A program made the position numbers and the translations under genes. Below the pieces are notes generated by a model, which was not told the DNA's origin, did not search any database, and saw only the letters and a program-made list of their open reading frames with translations. From Comamonadaceae bacterium (lineage in GTDB: Bacteria; Pseudomonadota; Gammaproteobacteria; Burkholderiales; Burkholderiaceae_C), in NCBI GenBank assembly GCA_947460065.1, contig CANHGF010000182.1, forward strand, positions 1-5,740: a DNA stretch of 5,740 nt, in the 5' to 3' direction. Every line of letters begins with the position of its first letter. Within the stretch, counting starts at the first letter, position 1. Positions 1-5,740 of this stretch are shown one piece after another.

Positions 1-816
1 CCAGCAGCGCGGGCTTTGGCCGAGGAGCTCGGCCTCGATTCGCAAGACATCACCCCTGCGGGTGAGGACGGCATGATCACCCGCGACGATGTGCGTGCCC
101 ACGCCAACGCCCAGGCCAAGACTGCAGCAACTGCCCCTGCGGCGCCGGCTGCGCGAAGCAAGAGCCGCATCAAGCCGCTGTCGGCCATGCGCCGTGCGAT
201 TGCCGAGGCTACCGCCCGTTCCTGGCAAACCATTCCCCACGTGCCCCTGCAGGGCCATGCCGATGTAACGGCGCTCCAAAGCAGGGGCTTGAACCTGACG
301 GCTGCGGTCGCACGCGCCAGCGCGCTGGCGCTGATGCAGCATCTGAGTTTTAACGGCTGCCTGATCGAGCAGGGTTTCGAGCAGGCCGGCGACGTGAATC
401 TGGCGGTGGCGGTCGCAACCGACTCTGGCCTGCTGACTGTGGTCATGCCGACGGCGCAAAGCCAGTCGGTGTCCCAATTGCAGGCGCAACTGGCCACACT
501 GGCCCAGCAGGCCCGCGCTGGCACCCTGGCCGGTCAGCATATGTTGGGCGGCAGCTTCACCATCAGCTCGCTCGGTCGCTGGGGTGTTGATGCCTTTGCG
601 CCCATCATCGCTGCGCCACAGGTGGCTATTTTGGGCGTCGGCGCCGTGCAGCGGGTGGCTCGCGAGGGCGAGGGCGGCAGCCTGCGTTTTGTCAGCGAGC
701 TGGGCCTGACGCTTGTTTTTGATCACCGTGCCAATGATGGCGTGCAAGCCGCCCAGCTGCTGGCCGCCATCGTCAACCTGCTCGAGCATCCCGAGCAACT
801 GGAGCTCACATCATGA
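1..816 (+). CDS. Dihydrolipoamide acyltransferase (E2) of a 2-oxoacid/acetoin dehydrogenase complex, 5' partial
   Basis: The reading frame is open from base 1, so the start and the N-terminal lipoyl domain lie upstream. Counting codons from base 1, residues 1-33 form a peripheral subunit-binding domain (PAARALAEELGLD, then GEDGMITRDDV), which docks E1 or E3. An Ala/Pro-rich linker follows (about residues 35-53), then the acyltransferase domain (about 55-271). The HxxxDG active-site motif is present as DHRANDG, with His242 and Asp246, and FTISSLG and PQVAILGVG are also typical of the family. E2 moves the acyl group from lipoamide to CoA in the cytoplasmic complex. The domain seems about 10-15 residues short after ADVTAL, where E2s usually have a longer helix and loop. 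It overlaps E1-alpha by ATGA. Family assignment is secure; the substrate (pyruvate, branched-chain, acetoin or other) is not. E2 ahead of E1-alpha is less common than E1-alpha, E1-beta, E2. Confidence 0.93.
   Translation, partial: PAARALAEELGLDSQDITPAGEDGMITRDDVRAHANAQAKTAATAPAAPAARSKSRIKPLSAMRRAIAEATARSWQTIPHVPLQGHADVTALQSRGLNLTAAVARASALALMQHLSFNGCLIEQGFEQAGDVNLAVAVATDSGLLTVVMPTAQSQSVSQLQAQLATLAQQARAGTLAGQHMLGGSFTISSLGRWGVDAFAPIIAAPQVAILGVGAVQRVAREGEGGSLRFVSELGLTLVFDHRANDGVQAAQLLAAIVNLLEHPEQLELTS
801..804 (+). promoter_or_regulatory. Ribosome binding site for E1-alpha
   Basis: GGAG lies 8 nt before the ATG at 813, inside the last codons of the E2 gene. It supports the start at 813 and translation coupled to E2. 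Confidence 0.6.
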
Positions 817-1778
817 GTCGCATCACCTGGACGCCCGAGCAGCTGCGGGGCTTTTGGCGGGACATGCACCGCATCCGCGCTTTTGAGAGGGCGGCGATCT
901 ACCAATCCTCGCTGGGCAAGATTTACGGCGCCCTGCACAGCTACGAAGGCCAGGAGTCTTGCGCCATCGGGGTCTGCAACGCCTTGCAGCGTGGCGACTA
1001 TGTGGCCTCCACCCACCGCGGCCATGGGCACTGCGTAGCCGTCGGCGCCCGTATGGACCGCATGATGGCCGAGCTCTTCGGCCGCATTGACGGCTACTGC
1101 AAAGGCAAGGGCGGCTCGCTGCACATCGCCGATGTGGGTGCCGGTATGTTGGGCGCCAACGGCATCGTCGGTGCCGGCTATGCGATCGCCGCTGGCGCAG
1201 CGCTGACCGCCAAGGTCAGCGGCAGCGGCCGGGTGTCGGTGGTGTTCTTTGGCGACGGCGCAGTCACCCGTGGCACCTTCCACGAGGTGATGAACATGGC
1301 GGCGCTGTGGAAGTTGCCCTTGGTTCTTGTGTGCGAGAACAATGGCCTTGCCCAGTACGTGCCGACGGCCGAGACCATGGTTTTCGAGAATGTGTCGTCC
1401 CTGGCTCAGGGCTACAAGATGCCCGGTGTGGCGGTCGACGGCAACGACATCCGTGCTGTGCATGAAGCAGCCTTGGTGGCGGTCGAGCGAGCCCGTCAGG
1501 GGCAAGGCCCGACCCTGCTGGAGTTGCACACCCAGCGCTACCACGGCCACTCTTCGGGAGACCCCCAGGTCTATCGCAGCAAGGCCGAGGTTGAGGCCCT
1601 GCGGCTGGCGACCGACCCCATCGTCCGACTGGAAAACGAGTTGCTGGCGGCCGGCCTGCTGGCCGATCGCGAGGCCTTGCTGGCCCAGATTGATGCCGAG
1701 GTGGCGCAGGCGGTGGCGTTTGCCGAGGCCAGTGCCTACCCTGCTGATGAAGAACTTTCTACGGACGTCTACGCATGA
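813..1778 (+). CDS. Thiamine-diphosphate-dependent dehydrogenase E1 component, alpha subunit (acetoin dehydrogenase-like)
   Basis: This 321-residue protein matches the usual length of bacterial E1-alpha subunits. The thiamine diphosphate/Mg2+ motif runs from GDG (147-149) to NN (176-177). The stretch STHRGHGHC, with H68, H71 and H73, and the block KGKGGSLHIAD followed by GMLGANGIVGAG are closer to AcoA of acetoin dehydrogenase than to pyruvate dehydrogenase. The active-site loop YHGHSSGDP (243-251) is present. Together with E1-beta it would form an alpha2beta2 enzyme that attacks a 2-oxoacid, or an alpha-hydroxyketone or diketone, and passes the acyl group to the lipoyl arm of E2. The start overlaps the E2 stop (ATGA), and its own stop overlaps the E1-beta start in the same way, implying translational coupling and equal expression. 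The substrate is inferred only from motif resemblance; a branched-chain or novel substrate is possible. Confidence 0.95.
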   Translation: MSRITWTPEQLRGFWRDMHRIRAFERAAIYQSSLGKIYGALHSYEGQESCAIGVCNALQRGDYVASTHRGHGHCVAVGARMDRMMAELFGRIDGYCKGKGGSLHIADVGAGMLGANGIVGAGYAIAAGAALTAKVSGSGRVSVVFFGDGAVTRGTFHEVMNMAALWKLPLVLVCENNGLAQYVPTAETMVFENVSSLAQGYKMPGVAVDGNDIRAVHEAALVAVERARQGQGPTLLELHTQRYHGHSSGDPQVYRSKAEVEALRLATDPIVRLENELLAAGLLADREALLAQIDAEVAQAVAFAEASAYPADEELSTDVYA

Positions 1779-2779
1779 GCAGCCATAACTTGAGGGAAAT
1801 CACCTTCCGCGAGGCGGTGCGCGAGGCCCTGTGCGAGGAAATGGAGCGCCAAAAGGGCATGGTCATCATTGGCGAGGACCTGCTGCCCGGCGGCGGCTCC
1901 TTCGGCGTGCACCTGGGAATGGGCGAGCGCTTTGGTGCGCGCATGTTCGAGTCGCCGATCTCCGAGTCGGCCATTGTGGGCGTGGCCCTGGGCGCGGCCC
2001 TGACCGGCGGGCCTGCGGTGGCTGAGATCATGTACTCAGACTTTATGTGCGTGTGCATGGACGAGATCGTCAACCAGGCCGCCAAGATCCGCTACATGAC
2101 CGGTGGCCAGGCTCGCGTGCCGCTGGTGGTGCGCTCGCCGATTGGCATGACGCGCGGCGTCGCGGCGCAGCATTCGCAGTCGCTCGAATCCTGGTTTGCC
2201 CATATTCCCGGGCTGCGGGTGGCCATGCCCAGTACGCCGGCCGATGCCAAGGGCATGCTCAAGTCGGCGCTGCGCGGGCAGGACCCGGTGGTGTTCTTCG
2301 AACCCAAACTGCTCTACGGTACCAAGGGCATGGTCTCTGATGATCCCGATCTGCTGGTCCCCCTGGGCCAGGCCCGGCTGGCCCGTGAGGGCAGCGACCT
2401 GAGCATCATCGCCACCGGGCTGATGGTCTCGCGCGCTCTGGAGGCGGCCGAGAAGCTGCAAGGGCAGGGCGTTTCAGCCGAGGTGATCGATCCGCGCACC
2501 GTCTCGCCCATAGACTGGGATACGATTTTTGCCTCGGTCGACAAGACCGGCCGAGCGATGGTCGTCAACGAGGCCACCTTGACTTGCTCGGTGGCCTCCG
2601 AGATTGCCGCCAGCATCGGCGAGTTGCGCTTTAACTCGCTCGACGGGCCGGTGCGGCGGCTGGGCTCAGCCTTCGTGCCCAAGCCCTCGACGCCGGGCCT
2701 GGAAAAGCTGTCCTATCCTTCGGTCGAACAGATCGTGGCTTTGGGCACCGAGATGATGCCGCGTCGGCGTGCAGCCTAA
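1775..2779 (+). CDS. Thiamine-diphosphate-dependent dehydrogenase E1 component, beta subunit
   Basis: This 334-residue protein has the normal length for E1-beta, with an N-terminal pyrimidine-binding half and a C-terminal transketolase half. Visible landmarks are GED (33-35), FESPISE with Glu64 (the conserved glutamate that activates the thiamine ring), EIMYSDF (about 84-90), and QHSQSLESWFAHIPGL with His133, equivalent to the active-site histidine of pyruvate dehydrogenase E1-beta. Later blocks, including EVIDPRTVSPID, also fit the family. It pairs with the E1-alpha encoded just upstream. Its ATG shares ATGA with the E1-alpha stop. Only a weak purine stretch (GGA at 1763-1765) precedes it, so translation probably relies on coupling. 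All catalytic residues I can identify are present, so I expect an active enzyme. The substrate is unknown. Confidence 0.95.
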   Translation: MSSHNLREITFREAVREALCEEMERQKGMVIIGEDLLPGGGSFGVHLGMGERFGARMFESPISESAIVGVALGAALTGGPAVAEIMYSDFMCVCMDEIVNQAAKIRYMTGGQARVPLVVRSPIGMTRGVAAQHSQSLESWFAHIPGLRVAMPSTPADAKGMLKSALRGQDPVVFFEPKLLYGTKGMVSDDPDLLVPLGQARLAREGSDLSIIATGLMVSRALEAAEKLQGQGVSAEVIDPRTVSPIDWDTIFASVDKTGRAMVVNEATLTCSVASEIAASIGELRFNSLDGPVRRLGSAFVPKPSTPGLEKLSYPSVEQIVALGTEMMPRRRAA

Positions 2780-2783
2780 GGAG
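2778..2783 (+). promoter_or_regulatory. Strong ribosome binding site that fixes the start of the first thiolase-fold gene
   Basis: AAGGAG overlaps the E1-beta stop codon (TAA at 2777-2779) and sits 9 nt before the GTG at 2793. A further in-frame GTG at 2769 would place this site inside the coding sequence, so 2793 is the better start. It is the strongest Shine-Dalgarno in the window, at the junction of the dehydrogenase and thiolase-fold blocks. Confidence 0.75.
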
Positions 2784-2792
2784 AAAGCCAGC

Positions 2793-3893
2793 GTGAATTG
2801 TTATGTTCTGGGCTTGGCCCTTTACCCAGCGGTCCAGCGGGCCGCTGGCCATAGGCTGGAAGAAATGGTCTATCACACCGCACATGCGGCTTTGGAGCAT
2901 GCCGGCATACACCGCCGCGAGCTCGACCATGTCACCTTGGGGGCCTGTGATGAGCTCGACGGCCGCTCCATCTCCAGCATGCTCATGGCCATGCCGGCCG
3001 GTGCCTACCTGGTCGATGAGATCAAGGTCACCGATTCAGCCGCCAGCGCCCTGTGCCTGGAAGTGGCCAGGCTCAAGTCGGAGGAGTTCGATATTGGCCT
3101 GGTCGCCAGTTGGTGCAAGAGCTCCAAGACCGATGTGGAATCCGTCATGCGCCTGCGGGGCGAGCCTTTCTACACCCGACCTCTGGGCATGAACATGACC
3201 TTGAGCGATGCCATGCTGGCGCAGGCGGTGGCCGATCAGTTTGGTGTGAGCGCTGCGCAGGCTGATGAGCGGGTGGTCAAAGCCTATGCCCGGGCCAGCG
3301 CCAATCCCCGTGGCCTGGCGCAGGCGGTGCCGACGCTGGCTGAGGTAGCGGCGTCGCCTTATGAGGCCACGCCGCTGCGCGCCATGCACCGCGCGCCGCT
3401 GAGCGACGGCGCGGTGTGCATGGTGGTGGCCTCCCAGCGCTGGCTGGACCGTCATCCACAGCACCGGCCGCTGGCGCGCATTGCCGGCGTCGGCTGGGCT
3501 GCCGACAGTTACCGGCTAGACCGATCTCGCCTGCGCGACTTCAACTCTGCGCGCAAGGCCTGGGGGCAGGCGCTGCGCATGGCCGACCTGCCGGACGCCA
3601 GCAGCATCGATGTGATGGAGCTGGAGACGCCGACGGTCTATCACGAGGCGGCCTACGAGCAGGTGCTGGGCCTGGACGTCTCGACGCAGATCAGCCCGTC
3701 TGGCGGCGCCTTCGCACAAAACCCGCTGTTTTGCACCGGCTTGGTGGGCGCCGCCGAAGCGGTGTTGCAGGTGGCCGGCCAGGCCGGCGCGGTACAGGTG
3801 CCGGGTGTGCGGCGTGCAGCCGCTCACTCCTGCCACGGGTATGCCCAGCAGGGCAATGTTTTTATGATTTTTGAGGGGGCTGCCCATGACTGA
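2793..3893 (+). CDS. Thiolase-fold protein (SCP-x/lipid-transfer thiolase-like), lacking the nucleophilic cysteine
   Basis: From the GTG at 2793 the product has 366 residues, slightly shorter than the usual 380-400 for this family. The fold is recognisable from the N-terminal half (DEIKVTDSAASAL, then EEFDIGLVASW), the middle (LSDGAVCMVVAS) and the C-terminal half (SPSGGAFAQNP, QVPGVRR, AHSCHGYAQQG). Aligned by eye with SCP-x thiolases, the nucleophile position (C in CATG) is Thr80 in VTDSAASAL. The nearest cysteine, Cys88, is eight residues further on. The GHP histidine is replaced by Asn310 (QNP), and the usual HDCFS region reads ELETPTVYHE. Cys347 (SCHG) aligns with the C-terminal acid/base cysteine. 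A normal thiolase reaction is therefore unlikely; it may be a structural or regulatory partner of the next gene product, or perform another reaction on an acyl-CoA. It overlaps the next gene by 8 nt. Family is fairly sure, activity unknown. Confidence 0.83.
   Translation: MNCYVLGLALYPAVQRAAGHRLEEMVYHTAHAALEHAGIHRRELDHVTLGACDELDGRSISSMLMAMPAGAYLVDEIKVTDSAASALCLEVARLKSEEFDIGLVASWCKSSKTDVESVMRLRGEPFYTRPLGMNMTLSDAMLAQAVADQFGVSAAQADERVVKAYARASANPRGLAQAVPTLAEVAASPYEATPLRAMHRAPLSDGAVCMVVASQRWLDRHPQHRPLARIAGVGWAADSYRLDRSRLRDFNSARKAWGQALRMADLPDASSIDVMELETPTVYHEAAYEQVLGLDVSTQISPSGGAFAQNPLFCTGLVGAAEAVLQVAGQAGAVQVPGVRRAAAHSCHGYAQQGNVFMIFEGAAHD
3873..3879 (+). promoter_or_regulatory. Ribosome binding site for the second thiolase-fold gene
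   Basis: GAGGGGG lies 6 nt before the ATG at 3886, within the last codons of the preceding gene. It favours 3886 over the upstream in-frame TTG at 3871, which would place this site inside the coding sequence. Confidence 0.65.
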
Positions 3894-5082
3894 ACAAGTT
3901 GCGGTGCTGTCCACCTGGCAGTCCGAATTCAAGCTGCGTCATCCGAGCATGACCTACGTCGAGCAGGCGCAAGAGGCGGCGGCCGGCTGCATGGCCAAGG
4001 TGGGCATGTGCCCCGATGACGTTGACGCCATCGTCTTTTCGCTCGCGCCCACCGCCTTTATGGGCGTGGCCGACGCCGACCGCTGGGCCATCGACCACAT
4101 CTTTGGCGCTGGCAAGCCCATGCTGCGGGTGCATACCGGCGGTGCCACCGGCGGCTCAGTGGTGCAGGCCGCCCATTCCCTGGTTCGCTCGGGCATGTAC
4201 CGCACGGTGATGATCGTCGGCGCCGAGCGCATCTCGGAGACGCCTGACGCGCAGAAGGTACTCAACCAAATCTTCGATCCCTTCTACGAGAAGGACATGC
4301 CGCTGCAGACCATCACCGCGGTGGCGCTGATGGCCAACACCTACATGCGCCGGCATGGCATCACCCAGGAGGACGTGGCTCGGCTGGTGGTGCGCCAGCG
4401 GCGCAATGCCCTGCTCAACCCGCATGCCCACCTCAAAGGCAACATCACGGTCGACGATGTCATGGCCTCGCCCATGATCGCCTATCCCTTCAAGCTGTTT
4501 GATGTCTGCCCGCGCTCCTCCGGCGGCGCGGCCATGATCGTCGGCAATATGGACGCCGCGCGCCAGTGGCAGACCCGGCCGGCCTTCATCACCGGGGTAG
4601 GGGCGGTGTCGGACTCCAACTGGATCGGCGACCGCATCGTGCCTTCGGCCGAGTACGACTTCATTGACTGGAAGCTGATGCGTGTGGCTGGCCGGGCCGC
4701 TTTTGAGCGCGCCGGCATCACCGACCCCATCCACCAGGTCCAGGTGGCCGAGGTCTATGACGCCTTCAGCATCCAGGGTCTGACTCAGCTCGAGCAGCTT
4801 GGGTTCTGTGCATCGGGCACCGGCTTTTTACTCGAGGGCGAAGGCGCCTGGGAGATGGACGGCGGCCAGGTCGCGGTCTGCCCCTCAGGCGGAACCCTGT
4901 GTACCAATCCGATCGCGGTGGCCGGTCTGGTGCGTGCCATCGAGGCCGCCAACCAGGTCATGGGGACCGCCGGCGGCCACCAAGTCAAGAATGTCCGCCG
5001 CTCTCTGGCCACGGCCGTTGGCGGCATTGCCCAATTTCTGACCTGCAGCGTTTTCAGCAACGAACCTTATGAGGCGCACTGA
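3886..5082 (+). CDS. Thiolase-fold protein (SCP-x/Ltp family), probable non-thiolase C-C lyase or synthase subunit
   Basis: The 398-residue product has the usual length for SCP-x/lipid-transfer thiolases. Characteristic segments are RVHTGGATGGS (82-91), MIVGAERISE, SPMIAYPFKLFDVCP (about 195-209), VAEVYDAFS (287-295), LEQLGFC and the C-terminal CPSGGTLCTNP. Catalytic positions are changed: the Cys of the CATG motif is Gly86 (GATG), the His of HDCFS is Tyr291 (YDAFS), the His of GHP is Asn341 (TNP), and the C-terminal Cys is Val378 (AVGG). It cannot use the Claisen mechanism of classical thiolases. Loss of Cys with a tyrosine retained resembles Ltp2-type steroid side-chain aldolases, which cleave beta-hydroxyacyl-CoAs together with a DUF35 protein; the DUF35 gene directly downstream fits that. 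The gene overlaps the first thiolase-fold gene by 8 nt, so a hetero-oligomer is plausible. Older annotation would call it acetyl-CoA acetyltransferase. Family assignment is strong, the reaction is inferred. Confidence 0.9.
   Translation: MTEQVAVLSTWQSEFKLRHPSMTYVEQAQEAAAGCMAKVGMCPDDVDAIVFSLAPTAFMGVADADRWAIDHIFGAGKPMLRVHTGGATGGSVVQAAHSLVRSGMYRTVMIVGAERISETPDAQKVLNQIFDPFYEKDMPLQTITAVALMANTYMRRHGITQEDVARLVVRQRRNALLNPHAHLKGNITVDDVMASPMIAYPFKLFDVCPRSSGGAAMIVGNMDAARQWQTRPAFITGVGAVSDSNWIGDRIVPSAEYDFIDWKLMRVAGRAAFERAGITDPIHQVQVAEVYDAFSIQGLTQLEQLGFCASGTGFLLEGEGAWEMDGGQVAVCPSGGTLCTNPIAVAGLVRAIEAANQVMGTAGGHQVKNVRRSLATAVGGIAQFLTCSVFSNEPYEAH
5071..5074 (+). promoter_or_regulatory. Ribosome binding site that decides the start of the DUF35 gene
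   Basis: GAGG lies 9 nt before the ATG at 5084. An in-frame ATG at 5069 would swallow this site and overlap the preceding gene by 14 nt, so 5084 is preferred. Confidence 0.5.
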
Positions 5083-5083
5083 T

Positions 5084-5551
5084 ATGTCCAAGAACCTTAC
5101 GCCCCAGTCTGTCATCACCGAAGAGGTGACCCTGCGTTATGACTACGCACTCGGCGAGGTCGCCGGCACCTTCATGGACGGACTCAAACAGCGCAAGATA
5201 TTGGCCACCCGCTGCTCCAAGTCGGGCATGGTCTATCTGCCGCCGCGTGCCTTTTGTGAGCGCAGCTTCGAAAAATGCGACGGCTGGATTGAAGCCGGCC
5301 ATGAAGGCGTGATCGAGGCATCGACCGTGGTGCTGCGCGGCTTTGAAGGCTCGCGCCCGCCGCCGATTGCGGTGGCTTTTGTGCGCCTCGATGGCGTGCA
5401 CTCCGCCATTGCCAACTATGTCGAAGGGCTGGACCTGTCGGATACCGAGCGCGCCATGGACCGCTTGGCGCCGGGCACCCGAGTGCGGGTGCAGTTTGTG
5501 CCCGAGCCGCAGGGTCGGGTGACCGACTTTTATTTCGTGCTCGCCGCTTAA
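5084..5551 (+). CDS. DUF35 / Zn-ribbon plus OB-fold acyl-CoA-associated protein with degenerate zinc site
   Basis: The 155-residue product has the layout of DUF35 proteins: an N-terminal helical part (LGEVAGTFMDGLKQRKI), a rubredoxin-like ribbon (about 43-66) with the signature YLPPRAFC, and a C-terminal OB-fold beta-barrel (about 67-154, including PPIAVAFVRLDG and PGTRVRVQF). These proteins bind thiolase-fold partners and help hold the CoA substrate; BbsA and ChsH2 are known examples. The usual CxxC...CxxC zinc site reads CSKS (44-47) and CERS (58-61), so two ligands have become serine; another cysteine, Cys65, follows. Zinc may be absent or bound differently. The gene begins 1 nt after the second thiolase-fold gene stops, which supports a joint complex. 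Family assignment is secure from the PPR-x2-C signature and context. Catalysis by this protein alone is not expected. Confidence 0.88.
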   Translation: MSKNLTPQSVITEEVTLRYDYALGEVAGTFMDGLKQRKILATRCSKSGMVYLPPRAFCERSFEKCDGWIEAGHEGVIEASTVVLRGFEGSRPPPIAVAFVRLDGVHSAIANYVEGLDLSDTERAMDRLAPGTRVRVQFVPEPQGRVTDFYFVLAA

Positions 5552-5557
5552 AGACCC

Positions 5558-5740
5558 GTGAGCAGCGCGGCCGCTTGCGATCTGACAGGGCAGCGGGCCT
5601 GGGTCACCGGCGGTACCGCCGGCGTGGGTCTGGCCATTGCCCGCACATTGCTGGCCGCAGGCGCGCAGGTGGTGATCAGCGGCCGTGATGCTGAGCGCGG
5701 CCGCTGGGCACTGCAGCAGCTGGCCAATGAGCGGGCCGAA
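5558..5740 (+). CDS. Short-chain dehydrogenase/reductase (SDR), N-terminal part, 3' end outside the window
   Basis: A GTG six bases after the DUF35 stop opens a frame that continues to the window edge (61 codons). It encodes DLTGQRAWVTGGTAGVGLAI, in which T17-G-G-T-A-G-V-G24 is the TGxxxGxG nucleotide-binding motif of classical SDRs. It is followed by the second strand, AGAQVVISGRD. The arginine at the end of that strand (R43), with no acidic residue there, leans towards NADP(H), but this is a weak sign. The active-site Tyr and Lys lie beyond the window. No clear Shine-Dalgarno precedes the GTG; the frame is the same as that of the DUF35 gene, separated by TAA and two codons, so translation is probably coupled. 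In this setting a role as hydroxyacyl-CoA or ketoacyl-CoA dehydrogenase is plausible, but other SDR roles cannot be excluded. Confidence 0.85.
   Translation, partial: MSSAAACDLTGQRAWVTGGTAGVGLAIARTLLAAGAQVVISGRDAERGRWALQQLANERAE

Noticed and set aside
723..1550. Long antisense open frame (275 codons) opposite E2 and E1-alpha
   Set aside because: It is fully covered by strong conserved genes on the + strand, has no recognisable domain, and long antisense frames are expected in G+C-rich DNA.
2780..2792. Possible terminator or promoter between the dehydrogenase and thiolase-fold blocks
   Set aside because: The gap is only 13 nt and is used by the ribosome binding site; there is no hairpin with a T-run and no room for a promoter, though one inside E1-beta cannot be ruled out.
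2769..2795. Upstream GTG at 2769 as start of the first thiolase-fold gene
   Set aside because: The first eight codons (QPKEKAS region) would overlap E1-beta and contain the AAGGAG site; GTG 2793 has ideal spacing and gives a normal family N-terminus.
4156..4734. Antisense open frame (192 codons) opposite the second thiolase-fold gene
   Set aside because: His/Gly/Val-rich composition typical of a codon shadow, no domain and no spacing or ribosome site that suggests a real gene.
5549..5560. Stop readthrough joining the DUF35 and SDR proteins, which share a frame
   Set aside because: The stop is a plain TAA followed by two codons and a usable GTG; two separate genes is the simpler explanation.
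5564..5705. 12-base sequence AGCGCGGCCGCT occurring at 5564-5575 and again at 5694-5705
   Set aside because: Short and only two copies, both inside SDR coding sequence in G+C-rich DNA; no sign of a mobile element or regulatory repeat.

Overview
The window is a compact stretch of G+C-rich bacterial DNA (roughly two thirds G+C by eye, strong G/C preference at third codon positions). It is read entirely on the + strand and packed with genes of CoA-thioester and 2-oxoacid metabolism. Base composition, codon use and protein style suggest a proteobacterium, most likely a betaproteobacterium (Burkholderiales or Rhodocyclales). No rRNA or other phylogenetic marker is present, so this is only an impression.

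Positions 1-2779 encode the E2, E1-alpha and E1-beta subunits of a thiamine-diphosphate-dependent 2-oxoacid/acetoin dehydrogenase-type complex, in the order E2 (5' end outside the window), E1-alpha, E1-beta. The E1-alpha motifs are closer to acetoin dehydrogenase (AcoA-like) than to pyruvate dehydrogenase. The E2 catalytic His and Asp are present, but its catalytic domain looks shortened.

Positions 2793-5551 encode two different thiolase-fold (SCP-x/lipid-transfer type) proteins followed by a small DUF35 (rubredoxin-like zinc ribbon plus OB-fold) protein. Both thiolase-fold proteins lack the nucleophilic cysteine and the GHP histidine of real thiolases. The DUF35 protein has lost two of the four expected zinc cysteines. 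The arrangement recalls thiolase-fold/DUF35 complexes such as BbsAB (benzoylsuccinyl-CoA thiolase) and the steroid side-chain aldolase Ltp2-ChsH2(DUF35). Positions 5558-5740 hold the N-terminus of a short-chain dehydrogenase/reductase that runs off the window.

Junctions are ATGA overlaps (E2/E1-alpha, E1-alpha/E1-beta), a 13-nt gap, an 8-nt overlap, a 1-nt gap and a 6-nt gap. No terminator, promoter, tRNA, repeat array or mobile element is visible, so this is the interior of one operon. The simplest reading is a catabolic module. The SDR would oxidise or reduce a hydroxy/keto-acyl-CoA. The thiolase-fold pair with DUF35 would make or, more likely, break a C-C bond next to a CoA thioester without classical thiolase chemistry. 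The E1/E2 complex would convert a 2-oxo (or alpha-hydroxyketone/diketone) intermediate to an acyl-CoA. The substrate cannot be read from the sequence.
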